Assembly: GCF_042687825.1 (NCBI RefSeq)
Contig: NZ_JBHUQE010000001.1
Location: forward strand, 301,874 to 365,873
Length of the DNA stretch: 64,000 nucleotides
DNA from: Sedimentitalea sp042687825
GTDB lineage: Bacteria; Pseudomonadota; Alphaproteobacteria; Rhodobacterales; Rhodobacteraceae
Direction of reading: 5' to 3'
Under the pieces are notes generated by a model that did not search any database, was not told the DNA's origin, and saw only the letters and a program-made list of their open reading frames with translations. Position numbers and translations under genes: made by a program. Positions 34,205 through 41,661 of the stretch are shown in pieces. The stretch's first letter is position 1. Every line of letters begins with the position of its first letter.

Positions 34205-36601
34205 TTATCCCCGCAGCACGCCGCCGGTTGCCTTAGTCACCTTTTCGACGATCCGCGCGCTGACCGCCTCGATCTCGGCATCCTTCAGCGTCTTGTCGAC
34301 GGGCTGCAGGCGGACTGTGACCGCCAGAGATTTCTTGCCCTCGCCCAGATTGCCGCCGATGAATTCGTCAAAGACCCGCACGTCTTCGATCAACGTCTTG
34401 TCGGCGCCGGCGGCGGCGTTGATCAGGGACAGTGCGTCGACATCGGCATCCACGACAAAGGCAAAGTCGCGCTCGACCGCCTGCAGATCGCGCAGTTCCA
34501 GCGCTGCGCGGGTGGCACCCTTCTTGCGCGGCAGGGGCACTTCGTCAGGCCAGATCGAAAAGGCCATCGCGGGTCCTTTGACGTTCATCGCCGCCAGCAC
34601 CCGTGGATGCAGCTCGCCAAAGATGCCCAGCACCTTTTTCGGTCCCAGACAGATTCGGCCATGCCGGCCCGGATGCCACCATTCGCGCGCCCCGCGCAGG
34701 ATCTGCACCTTGGCCGGGGCGCCGATCGCCGCCAGCACCGCCTCGGCATCGGCCTTGACGTCATAGACATCCACCGGACGCGACGCGCCATGCACATCCT
34801 TGGGGCCGGTGCGCCCGACCAGCAGGCCCGAGACCAGCGCATGCTGTTCTTCCGGTTCGCCGCCGTGAAAGGCCGGACCGACCTCGAACAGCGCCAGATC
34901 CATGAAACCGCGCGCCTGATTGCGCGCCGCGGCCTGCAACAGCCCGGGCAGCAGCGCCGGGCGCATGTGGCTCATCTCGGAACTGATCGGGTTTTCCAGC
35001 ATTGTCGCGTCATCGCCGCCACCGAACAGCGCGGCGCTGGCCTGATCGATAAAGGAATAGGTGACACATTCGTCATAGCCCAGGGCCGCGCAGGTGCGGC
35101 GGGCCGCCCGCTGGCGGCGCTGGACCGGGGTCATCACCGGGCGCGGCACCCCCGGCGTCAGGCGTGGCAGCGGCCGGCCTTCGAGTCGGGTCAGGGACGC
35201 CACGCGGGCCACTTCCTCGACCAGATCGGCCTCGCCCTGCACGTCCGGGCGCCAGCTGGGCACATGGGCCATGTCGCCCTCCAGCCGAAACCCCAGCCGG
35301 GTCAGCGTCTGGCGCTGCTGGCTTTCGGCGATCTCCATGCCCACCAGGCTCTGCACCCGGGCCGCGTTCAGCCGATAGGCGCGGTCATGATCCGGCATCG
35401 CGCCGGCGATGACCACGTTCGAAGGCTCGCCGCCGCACAGATCCAGAATCATCTGCGTCGCCAGTTCCAGACCTTCCAGCGTGAATTTCGGATCGACCCC
35501 GCGTTCAAATCGATAACGCGCGTCGGAATTGATCTTCAGCGCCCGCCCGGCCAGGGCAATCTGCACATGATCCCAGTAAGCACTTTCCAGGAACACATCT
35601 ACAGTGTCGCCGGTCACCCCTGTTGGGGCGCCGCCCATGATGCCCGCGATGCTTTCCGGCCCGTTGTCATCCGAGATGACCATCATGCCGGCGTCCAGCA
35701 CGTATTCCTTTTCGTCCAGCGCCACCAATCGTTCACCGCCCGCGGCGCGGTGCACCCGCAGCCCGCCGGCGACCTTGGCCGCATCAAAAACGTGCAGCGG
35801 CCGGTTGCGGTCATAGGTGAAATAGTTGGTGATATCGACCAGCGCCGAAATCGGCCGCAGGCCGATGGCCCGCAACTGATCCTGCAGCCATTGCGGCGAA
35901 TGCCCGTTCCGGACCCCGCGGATCACCCGGCCCGCGAATAGCGGGCAACCGTCGCGCGTGTCCTCGTCGATGCTGACCGGGATCGGGCAGGGAAAATCAC
36001 CAGGGACCGGGGCAAAGCCGTGCTCTTTCAGCGTGCCGAGCCCGCGCGCCGCCAGATCGCGTGCGATGCCCTGCACGCCCAGCGCATCCGGGCGGTTCGG
36101 GGTGATCGCAATCTCGATGACCGGATCGACCTTGGCCGGGTCGTTTTCCGCCAGCCAGTCGATGAACCGGTCGCCGATCTCGCCGCTGGGCAGTTCGATG
36201 ATGCCGTCATGCTCGTCGGACAGTTCCATCTCGCGTTCACTGGCCATCATGCCAAAGCTCTCGATGCCGCGGATCTTGCCGACGCCGATGGTGATGTCGA
36301 TGCCGGGCACGTAAACGCCGGGCTTGGCCACCACCACGGTGATGCCCTCGCGCGCGTTCGGGGCGCCGCAAATGATCTGCAATTCGCCCTCGTCGGTGGC
36401 CACCTTGCAGACCTTCAGTCGGTCCGCTTCGGGGTGCTTTTCGGCCTGCAGCACCTTGCCGATGGTAAAGTCCGCCAACCGGGCCGCCGGGTTGGTGACG
36501 CCCTCGACCTCAAGCCCCAGATCGGTCAGGGCATCGAGTATCTCGTCAAGGCTGGCTTGCGTGTCCAGATGGTCTTTCAACCAGGAAAGCGTGAATTTCA
36601 T
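34205..36601 (-). CDS. pheT: Phenylalanine-tRNA ligase beta subunit
   Basis: The 798-residue protein has the expected domains in order: an EMAP-like tRNA-binding domain (about residues 40-150, IGKVLQAEKHPEADRLKVCK), B3/B4 editing domain (about 205-380), B5 domain (about 400-475), core (about 480-690) and the C-terminal anticodon-binding FDX-ACB domain (about 705-798, LRDLQAVERDFAFVVD). It forms the alpha2-beta2 synthetase with PheS, which is not in this window. The start at 36601 (MKFTLSWLKDHL) is the family start. Confidence 0.97.
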   Translation of the reverse strand: MKFTLSWLKDHLDTQASLDEILDALTDLGLEVEGVTNPAARLADFTIGKVLQAEKHPEADRLKVCKVATDEGELQIICGAPNAREGITVVVAKPGVYVPGIDITIGVGKIRGIESFGMMASEREMELSDEHDGIIELPSGEIGDRFIDWLAENDPAKVDPVIEIAITPNRPDALGVQGIARDLAARGLGTLKEHGFAPVPGDFPCPIPVSIDEDTRDGCPLFAGRVIRGVRNGHSPQWLQDQLRAIGLRPISALVDITNYFTYDRNRPLHVFDAAKVAGGLRVHRAAGGERLVALDEKEYVLDAGMMVISDDNGPESIAGIMGGAPTGVTGDTVDVFLESAYWDHVQIALAGRALKINSDARYRFERGVDPKFTLEGLELATQMILDLCGGEPSNVVIAGAMPDHDRAYRLNAARVQSLVGMEIAESQQRQTLTRLGFRLEGDMAHVPSWRPDVQGEADLVEEVARVASLTRLEGRPLPRLTPGVPRPVMTPVQRRQRAARRTCAALGYDECVTYSFIDQASAALFGGGDDATMLENPISSEMSHMRPALLPGLLQAAARNQARGFMDLALFEVGPAFHGGEPEEQHALVSGLLVGRTGPKDVHGASRPVDVYDVKADAEAVLAAIGAPAKVQILRGAREWWHPGRHGRICLGPKKVLGIFGELHPRVLAAMNVKGPAMAFSIWPDEVPLPRKKGATRAALELRDLQAVERDFAFVVDADVDALSLINAAAGADKTLIEDVRVFDEFIGGNLGEGKKSLAVTVRLQPVDKTLKDAEIEAVSARIVEKVTKATGGVLRG

Positions 36602-36814
36602 GCGACAGGCCCTTGCGCTGGAAAATGCGTGGCCCCGGCAATGGCAAAGTTTGACGCAAGGTGCAAGCCATAGGGGCCCGCGCGCCGCGCCGCCGCATGG
36701 TCGCACCCCGCCACGGCGGCGGTTCCGGGCACCGCCGGCCCGCCCCGGGCTGCCCTGCGCCGGGCCGGCCTGCCGGACCCGGCGCCTCGCTGCTCCGATC
36801 CGGCCTCCTGGCGA

Positions 36815-37675
36815 TCAGATCGCCGCCTTGCGGCTTTCCTCGAGATAGATTTCCCGCAGCCGCGACGCCACCCGGCCCGGCGTGCCGTCGCCCAGCTTTG
36901 TGCCGTCGATCTCGACGACCGGCATGACAAAGGTGCTGGCCGAGGTGACAAAGGCCTCGTCCGCCGCCTTGGCCTCGTCGATGGTGAAATTGCGTTCCTC
37001 GACCACCATCTGCGCTTCTTGCGCAAACCGCAGCACGGCGGCGCGGGTGATCCCGTGCAGAATGTCCTGGGACCGTTCGCGGGTGATGATCTTGCCGTCC
37101 TTGACGATATAGGCGTTGTTGCTGGTGCCTTCGGTCACATAGCCGTCCTGCACCATCCAGGCATCGTCGGCGCCGGCCTTTTTGGCCAGCATCTTGCCCA
37201 TGCTCGGATAGAGCAACTGCACCGTCTTGATATCGCGCCGCCCCCAGCGAATGTCGTCGATGCTGATCACCGACAGACCCTTTTGCGCCACCGGACTGTC
37301 GGCCAGCCCCGGCTTGTTCTGGGTGAACAGCACCAGGGTCGGCGTGGTCTCATCCGGGTCGGGATAGGCGAAATCGCGATCCGCCGGCGCACCGCGGGTG
37401 ATCTGCAGATAGACCATGCCCTGATCGATGCCGTTGCGCGCAATCAGTTCGCGATGGATCGCCAGCAATTCGTCCTTGCTGACCGGGCTGGCCATCTCCA
37501 GTTCGTCCAGTGATCGCTGCAGCCGCACCGCATGGCCGTCGAAATCGATCAGTTTGCCATCCAGCACGCTGGTCACCTCATAGACCCCGTCCGCCATCAG
37601 GAAACCGCGGTCAAAGATCGAGATCCGGGCCTCGTTTTCCGGCAGGTAATCGCCGTTCACGTAAACGGTTCGCAT
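36815..37675 (-). CDS. dat: D-amino-acid aminotransferase
   Basis: A 286-residue fold-type IV PLP enzyme starting MRTVYVNGDYLPENEARISI, with the PLP Lys in RRDIKTVQLLYPS, the Glu in GYVTEGTSNNAYIV, and the phosphate-binding GITRAAVLRFA. It matches D-alanine/D-glutamate transaminases, which exchange amino groups between D-amino acids and 2-oxo acids. It lies nine bases downstream of dgcA and is probably co-transcribed with it, pointing to a role in using D-glutamate or D-aspartate. Branched-chain transaminase is the alternative family but fits less well. Confidence 0.9.
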   Translation of the reverse strand: MRTVYVNGDYLPENEARISIFDRGFLMADGVYEVTSVLDGKLIDFDGHAVRLQRSLDELEMASPVSKDELLAIHRELIARNGIDQGMVYLQITRGAPADRDFAYPDPDETTPTLVLFTQNKPGLADSPVAQKGLSVISIDDIRWGRRDIKTVQLLYPSMGKMLAKKAGADDAWMVQDGYVTEGTSNNAYIVKDGKIITRERSQDILHGITRAAVLRFAQEAQMVVEERNFTIDEAKAADEAFVTSASTFVMPVVEIDGTKLGDGTPGRVASRLREIYLEESRKAAI

Positions 37676-37684
37676 ATATCTCTC

Positions 37685-38647
37685 CTATCCCCAGAGTGCC
37701 GCATCAGGCGGGTGCACACCCTTTTCGTCGAATGTCAAAGGATTGTCACGGTCTTCGGCCAACAAGAGCGGGCCGTCAAGATCCGTGATCATCGCGCCCT
37801 GCGCCACCAGCACCGCCGGCGCCATCGCCAGCGACGAGCCGACCATGCAGCCGACCATCACGCCATAGCCCTGCTCGCGCGCCGCCTGGCGCAGAACCAG
37901 CGCCTCGGTCAGCCCGCCGGTCTTGTCCAGCTTGATGTTGACCACGTCATACTTGCCCTTCAGCCCGGGCAGGCTGGCGCAGTCGTGACAGCTTTCGTCG
38001 GCACAGACCGGCACCGGGCGCGGCAGGCCCAGCAGCGCATCATCCGCCCCGGCCGGCAGGGGCTGTTCCACCAGCGCAACACCCAGCCGCTGCAGATGCG
38101 GCGCCAGATCGGCATAGATTTCCGCGCTCCAGCCCTCGTTGGCATCGACGATGATCCGGGCGCGCGGCGCGCCCTGGCGCACCGCCTCCAGCCGCGGCAT
38201 GTCATCGGGCGTGCCCAGCTTGATCTTGAGCAGCGGCCGGTGCGCATGGCCCGCTGCCTGCGCGCGCATTGCCGCAGGGCTGTCCAGCGACAGGGTATAG
38301 GCCGTCAGCTCCGGCCCCGGCGCAGCCAGCCCGGCCAGTTGCCAGACCCGCTTGCCGGCCCGCTTGGCCGCGAGATCCCAAAGGGCGCAATCGACCGCGT
38401 TGCGTGCGGCCCCGGCCGGCAGGGCCGCGGCCAGTTCGTCCCGCGAGATGTCGGCGGGCAGCGCCTCGATCTGCGCCGTCACGCTGTCCGGGGTCTCGCC
38501 ATAGCGGGCGTAGGGCACGCATTCGCCGCGACCGTGATGATCGCCCTGCTCGACGGTCACGGTCAGCACCTGCGCCTCGCTGCGCGAGCCCCGCGAAATG
38601 GTAAAGACCTGCGCCAGCCGGAACACGTCGCGTTGCACCCTGATCAT
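37685..38647 (-). CDS. dgcA: N-acetyl-D-glutamate racemase DgcA (enolase superfamily)
   Basis: The 320-residue protein is a mandelate racemase/muconate-lactonising enzyme homologue resembling dipeptide epimerases. The catalytic Lys pair is in LLKIKLG and VNIKLDKTGG, and the metal ligands are Asp/Glu in VDANEGW, VEQPL and CADES. With DgcN it forms a recently described D-glutamate route in which D-Glu is N-acetylated and then epimerised. The start at 38647 (MIRVQRDVFRL) was chosen over the long upstream frame, which overlaps dgcN. Alanine-D/L-glutamate epimerase is the usual database label; the neighbours favour DgcA. Confidence 0.87.
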   Translation of the reverse strand: MIRVQRDVFRLAQVFTISRGSRSEAQVLTVTVEQGDHHGRGECVPYARYGETPDSVTAQIEALPADISRDELAAALPAGAARNAVDCALWDLAAKRAGKRVWQLAGLAAPGPELTAYTLSLDSPAAMRAQAAGHAHRPLLKIKLGTPDDMPRLEAVRQGAPRARIIVDANEGWSAEIYADLAPHLQRLGVALVEQPLPAGADDALLGLPRPVPVCADESCHDCASLPGLKGKYDVVNIKLDKTGGLTEALVLRQAAREQGYGVMVGCMVGSSLAMAPAVLVAQGAMITDLDGPLLLAEDRDNPLTFDEKGVHPPDAALWG

Positions 38648-38708
38648 CTCGCTCGCCTTTCCCTTCTGCGCCGCCCGGCCACGTCCGATGATCCGGAGCA
38701 ACCGCTTG

Positions 38709-39710
38709 TCACAGCGCCTGCAAGGCCTCGGCCAGCCGATCCGCCCCCTGGCGGAACGGGTCCAGCGCCGGCAAGCCCATGCGGGCCTCGACGGCTTGCA
38801 GATAGGACAGCGCCGCATCCTCGGACATATGCTGGGTATTGACCGAAATGCCAACCACCTGACAGGCCGGGTTGGACACCCGCGCCAGCGGCAGGGCAGT
38901 GTCGCGCAGGGTTTCAAGTGTCGGCAAATCATAACCCGGCAGGCCGCGCATATGCGGGCGCGTCGGCTCGTGACTGAGGATCAGCGCATCCGGCTGGCCG
39001 CCATGGATCAGCGCCAGCGTCACACCGGAATACGAGACGTGGAACAGACTGCCCTGCCCTTCGATGATGTCCCAGTGATCGTCGTCATTGTCCGGCGTCA
39101 GGTACTCGACCGACCCGGCCATGAAATCGGCGATGACCGCATCCAGCGGCACCCCGTGCCCGGTGATCAGAATGCCGGTCTGGCCGGTAGCGCGAAAGGT
39201 GCTTTTCATGCCGCGTTGCCGCATCGAAGCATCCAGCGCCAGCGCCGTGTACATCTTGCCGACCGAACAATCCGTTCCCACCGCCAGCACCCGCTTGCCG
39301 CGGCGCTTGACGCCGGTTGCGATCGGATAGCCCACCGTCGGCACCCGCACGTCATGCAGCGTGCCGCCATGGGTCTGGGCGGCGGCGACCAGATCGCCCT
39401 CGTCGCGCAACAGGTTGTGCAGCCCCGAGGCCAGGTCGAACCCCATTTCCAGTGCGGCCACCAGAACATCCTTCCAGGCCTGGCTGATCACACCGCCGCG
39501 ATTGGCCACGCCGATCACCAGCGTCTTGGCGCCCGCCGCGCGGGCCTGGGCAAGGGTCATGTCCACCAACCCCAGATCGGCGCCGCAACCGGGCAGCCGG
39601 AATTGCCCGACGGCGTTCTCTGGACGCCAGTCCTTGATCCCCTGCGCGACCTTGGCGGCCAGCGCATCCGGGGCATCGCCCAGAAACAACAGATACGGGG
39701 TCTCGATCAT
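38709..39710 (-). CDS. dgcN: N-acetyltransferase DgcN (DUF1611 family), D-glutamate catabolism
   Basis: A 333-residue DUF1611 protein with a P-loop-like motif AVGTDCSVGKMYTALALD, then FRATGQTGILITGHG, WDIIEGQGSLFHVSYSG and LSHEPTRPHMRG, all typical of the family. DgcN acetylates D-glutamate, and DgcA epimerises the product to N-acetyl-L-glutamate. The start at 39710 (MIETPYLLFLG) has AGGAG nearby. It is the first gene of the dgcN-dgcA-dat unit and is divergent from mcl1, with about 310 bases between. Confidence 0.88.
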   Translation of the reverse strand: MIETPYLLFLGDAPDALAAKVAQGIKDWRPENAVGQFRLPGCGADLGLVDMTLAQARAAGAKTLVIGVANRGGVISQAWKDVLVAALEMGFDLASGLHNLLRDEGDLVAAAQTHGGTLHDVRVPTVGYPIATGVKRRGKRVLAVGTDCSVGKMYTALALDASMRQRGMKSTFRATGQTGILITGHGVPLDAVIADFMAGSVEYLTPDNDDDHWDIIEGQGSLFHVSYSGVTLALIHGGQPDALILSHEPTRPHMRGLPGYDLPTLETLRDTALPLARVSNPACQVVGISVNTQHMSEDAALSYLQAVEARMGLPALDPFRQGADRLAEALQAL

Positions 39711-40021
39711 GGCGCCACTCTCCTGTGCTGTCGGCCCGGGTCCAGAACCCGGTGCGTTCGGCCGCACAATAGGGCCGTGGGTGCAAGAGCGTTTCGCGTA
39801 TTGCACGTCAAATGGGACGAATTGCACAAGAATATTCGAAGTTTTATGAATATTTCGAGTGTTTCTTGCAGAAGCTTCATTATGTGCGCAAGAAATAGCA
39901 GTTCGCCCCTGCCGCAGAAGCGCGATATTTCTGCACCTGCACAATACGCTTGCGCGACACCGCGCAATTTAATACCCCCTGACGCAGCAAAATCGCAACT
40001 TCCTTACCCGAGAGGCCCACC
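39711..40021. promoter_or_regulatory. AT-rich divergent regulatory region between dgcN and mcl1, with repeated TTGCNNAA-like sites
   Basis: This is one of the most AT-rich stretches of the window and has no gene. It contains several related half sites: TTGCACAA (39822-39829), TTGCAGAA (39866-39873), TGCGCAAG (39885-39892), and further TTGCAC and GCGCAAT motifs. An imperfect direct repeat, GAATATTCGA (39830-39839) and GAATATTTCGA (39848-39858), lies in the centre. Such clusters suggest one or two regulators controlling the divergent genes; which ones is unknown. Confidence 0.45.
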
Positions 40022-41116
40022 ATGAGCTTTCGCCTACAGCCTGCCGCCCCCTCCCGCCCGAACCGCTGCCAGTTGTTCGGCCCCGGATCGCGCCCCGCCC
40101 TGTTCGAAAAGATGGCGGCCAGTGCTGCCGACGTGATCAACCTGGATCTCGAGGATTCGGTCGCGCCCAGCGACAAGGACAGCGCGCGCGCCAATATCAT
40201 CGCCGCGATTTCCGACGTGGACTGGGGCAACAAGACCCTGTCGGTGCGGATCAACGGGCTGGACACACCGTGGTGGTATCGCGACGTGGTCGATCTGCTG
40301 GAACAGGCCGGTGACCGGCTGGACCAGATCATGATTCCCAAGGTCGGTTGCGCCGGCGATCTCTATGCGGTCGACGCGCTGGTCACCGCCATCGAGGCCG
40401 CCANACCGTGGTGGTATCGCGACGTGGTCGATCTGCTGGAACAGGCCGGTGACCGGCTGGACCAGATCATGATTCCCAAGGTCGGTTGCGCCGGCGATCT
40501 CTATGCGGTCGACGCGCTGGTCACCGCCATCGAGGCCGCCAAGGGGCGCAGCAAGAAGATCGACTTCGAGGTGATCATCGAAAGCGCGGCGGGCATCGCC
40601 CATGTCGAGGACATCGCCGCCGCCTCGCCCCGCCTGGTTGCCATGAGCCTGGGCGCCGCCGACTTTGCCGCGTCGATGGGCATGCAGACCACCGGGATCG
40701 GCGGCACGCAGGAAAACTATTACATGCTGCGCGAAGGCGAAAAGCACTGGTCCGACCCCTGGCACTGGGCCCAGGCCGCCATTGTCGCCGCCTGCCGCAC
40801 GCACGGCCTGTTGCCGGTGGATGGCCCGTTCGGCGATTTCAGCGACGATGACGGCTTTCGCGCCCAGGCGCGGCGTTCGGCGACGCTGGGCATGGTCGGA
40901 AAATGGGCGATCCACCCCAAGCAGATCGCCCTGGCCAACGAGGTGTTCACCCCCTCCGAAGAAGCCGTCGCCGAGGCCCGCGAAATCCTGGCGGCGATGG
41001 AACAGGCCAAGGCCAATGGCGAAGGCGCCACCGTCTACAAGGGGCGGCTGGTCGATATCGCCTCGATCAAGCAGGCCGAGGTCATTGTGCGCCAGTCCGA
41101 GATGATTGCCGGCTAG
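40022..41116 (+). CDS. mcl1: L-malyl-CoA/beta-methylmalyl-CoA lyase (Mcl1), sequence contains an assembly duplication
   Basis: A HpcH/HpaI-type CoA lyase: SRPALFEKMAASAADVINLD, LEDSVAPSDKDSARAN, EVIIESAAGIAHVEDIA and KWAIHPKQIALANEVF. Mcl1 cleaves malyl-CoA to acetyl-CoA and glyoxylate and also handles beta-methylmalyl-CoA in the ethylmalonyl-CoA pathway. As given it has 364 residues with one unknown residue, because 46 codons are repeated exactly around an N. Removing one copy gives 318 residues, the length of Rhodobacter Mcl1. The start MSFRLQPAAPS fits homologues. Confidence 0.93.
   Translation: MSFRLQPAAPSRPNRCQLFGPGSRPALFEKMAASAADVINLDLEDSVAPSDKDSARANIIAAISDVDWGNKTLSVRINGLDTPWWYRDVVDLLEQAGDRLDQIMIPKVGCAGDLYAVDALVTAIEAAXPWWYRDVVDLLEQAGDRLDQIMIPKVGCAGDLYAVDALVTAIEAAKGRSKKIDFEVIIESAAGIAHVEDIAAASPRLVAMSLGAADFAASMGMQTTGIGGTQENYYMLREGEKHWSDPWHWAQAAIVAACRTHGLLPVDGPFGDFSDDDGFRAQARRSATLGMVGKWAIHPKQIALANEVFTPSEEAVAEAREILAAMEQAKANGEGATVYKGRLVDIASIKQAEVIVRQSEMIAG
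40267..40541 (+). repeat. Exact 137-bp tandem duplication joined by a single N, probable assembly artefact
   Basis: Bases 40267-40403 are repeated identically at 40405-40541 with an N at 40404, so the period is 138 bases or 46 codons. Identical copies, an N exactly at the junction, and a normal-length protein after removing one copy point to two contig ends that were joined without merging their overlap. Confidence 0.93.
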
Positions 41117-41124
41117 GCCCAAAG

Positions 41125-41144
41125 GCGCCGGGTGGACCCGGCGC
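41125..41144. terminator. Hairpin between convergent mcl1 and the DUF411 gene
   Basis: GCGCCGGGT pairs with ACCCGGCGC around a two-base centre (a few inner pairs will be open), nine bases after the mcl1 stop codon. No T-run follows. Confidence 0.55.
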
Positions 41145-41149
41145 TGCCT

Positions 41150-41638
41150 TCAGGCCTCGGGACCGGCGGCATAGCTGGCATAGACCGCCGTCGTGCCATC
41201 CCGGCGGATCAGGAACACCTGATACGCCTCGCGCGCGCTTTCCGGCCCCATGCCGGGCGAGCCATAGGGCATGCCCGGCACCGCCAGCCCGACGGCATCG
41301 GGCTGTTCGTCCAACAGGCGGCGGATATCGGCGGCGGGCACATGCCCCTCGATCACGTAACCGGCGATCTGCCCGGTGTGGCAGGACATCATCCGTTGCG
41401 GAATGCCCTGCTCGATCTTGAAGCGTGTCAAGGCGGTGCCCAGGCTGTTTTCGGTGGTCACCTCAAACCCTTGGGCCTGCAGGATCTCGACCCAGGCAGT
41501 GCAACACCCGCAATTCGGATCCTTCAGAACGTGAATCGCCGGTCGGGCGGGCACCGCCGCTACCGGCAGGGCAGAGGTCAGCGTCAGCGCGGCAGCGCCC
41601 GCAATCAGTGTGCGGCGGTCGGTTGGCATGTGGGTCAT
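41150..41638 (-). CDS. DUF411 metal-binding protein with twin-arginine signal
   Basis: The 162-residue protein has a signal with a twin-arginine start (DRRTLIAGAAALTLTSALPV) and the DUF411 core: HVLKDPNCGCCTAWVEIL with its Cys-x-Cys-Cys cluster, MMSCHTGQIAGYVIEGHVPA and GLAVPGMPYGSPGM. DUF411 proteins occur with copper-resistance genes and are thought to bind copper in the periplasm. Here it lies 23 bases downstream of a zinc/cadmium-type ATPase and is probably in the same operon, which is a less usual partner. Confidence 0.9.
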   Translation of the reverse strand: MTHMPTDRRTLIAGAAALTLTSALPVAAVPARPAIHVLKDPNCGCCTAWVEILQAQGFEVTTENSLGTALTRFKIEQGIPQRMMSCHTGQIAGYVIEGHVPAADIRRLLDEQPDAVGLAVPGMPYGSPGMGPESAREAYQVFLIRRDGTTAVYASYAAGPEA

Positions 41639-41661
41639 ACTGGTATCCTTTTCGCAAAAGC

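Noticed and set aside
34139..35941. 600-codon plus-strand open frame opposite pheT
   Set aside because: It is a shadow of pheT in a high-GC region; no domain or start signal supports it.
40267..40541. Biological internal repeat in Mcl1
   Set aside because: The copies are identical at DNA level and an N sits exactly at the junction, and one copy gives the normal enzyme length. An assembly error is far more likely.
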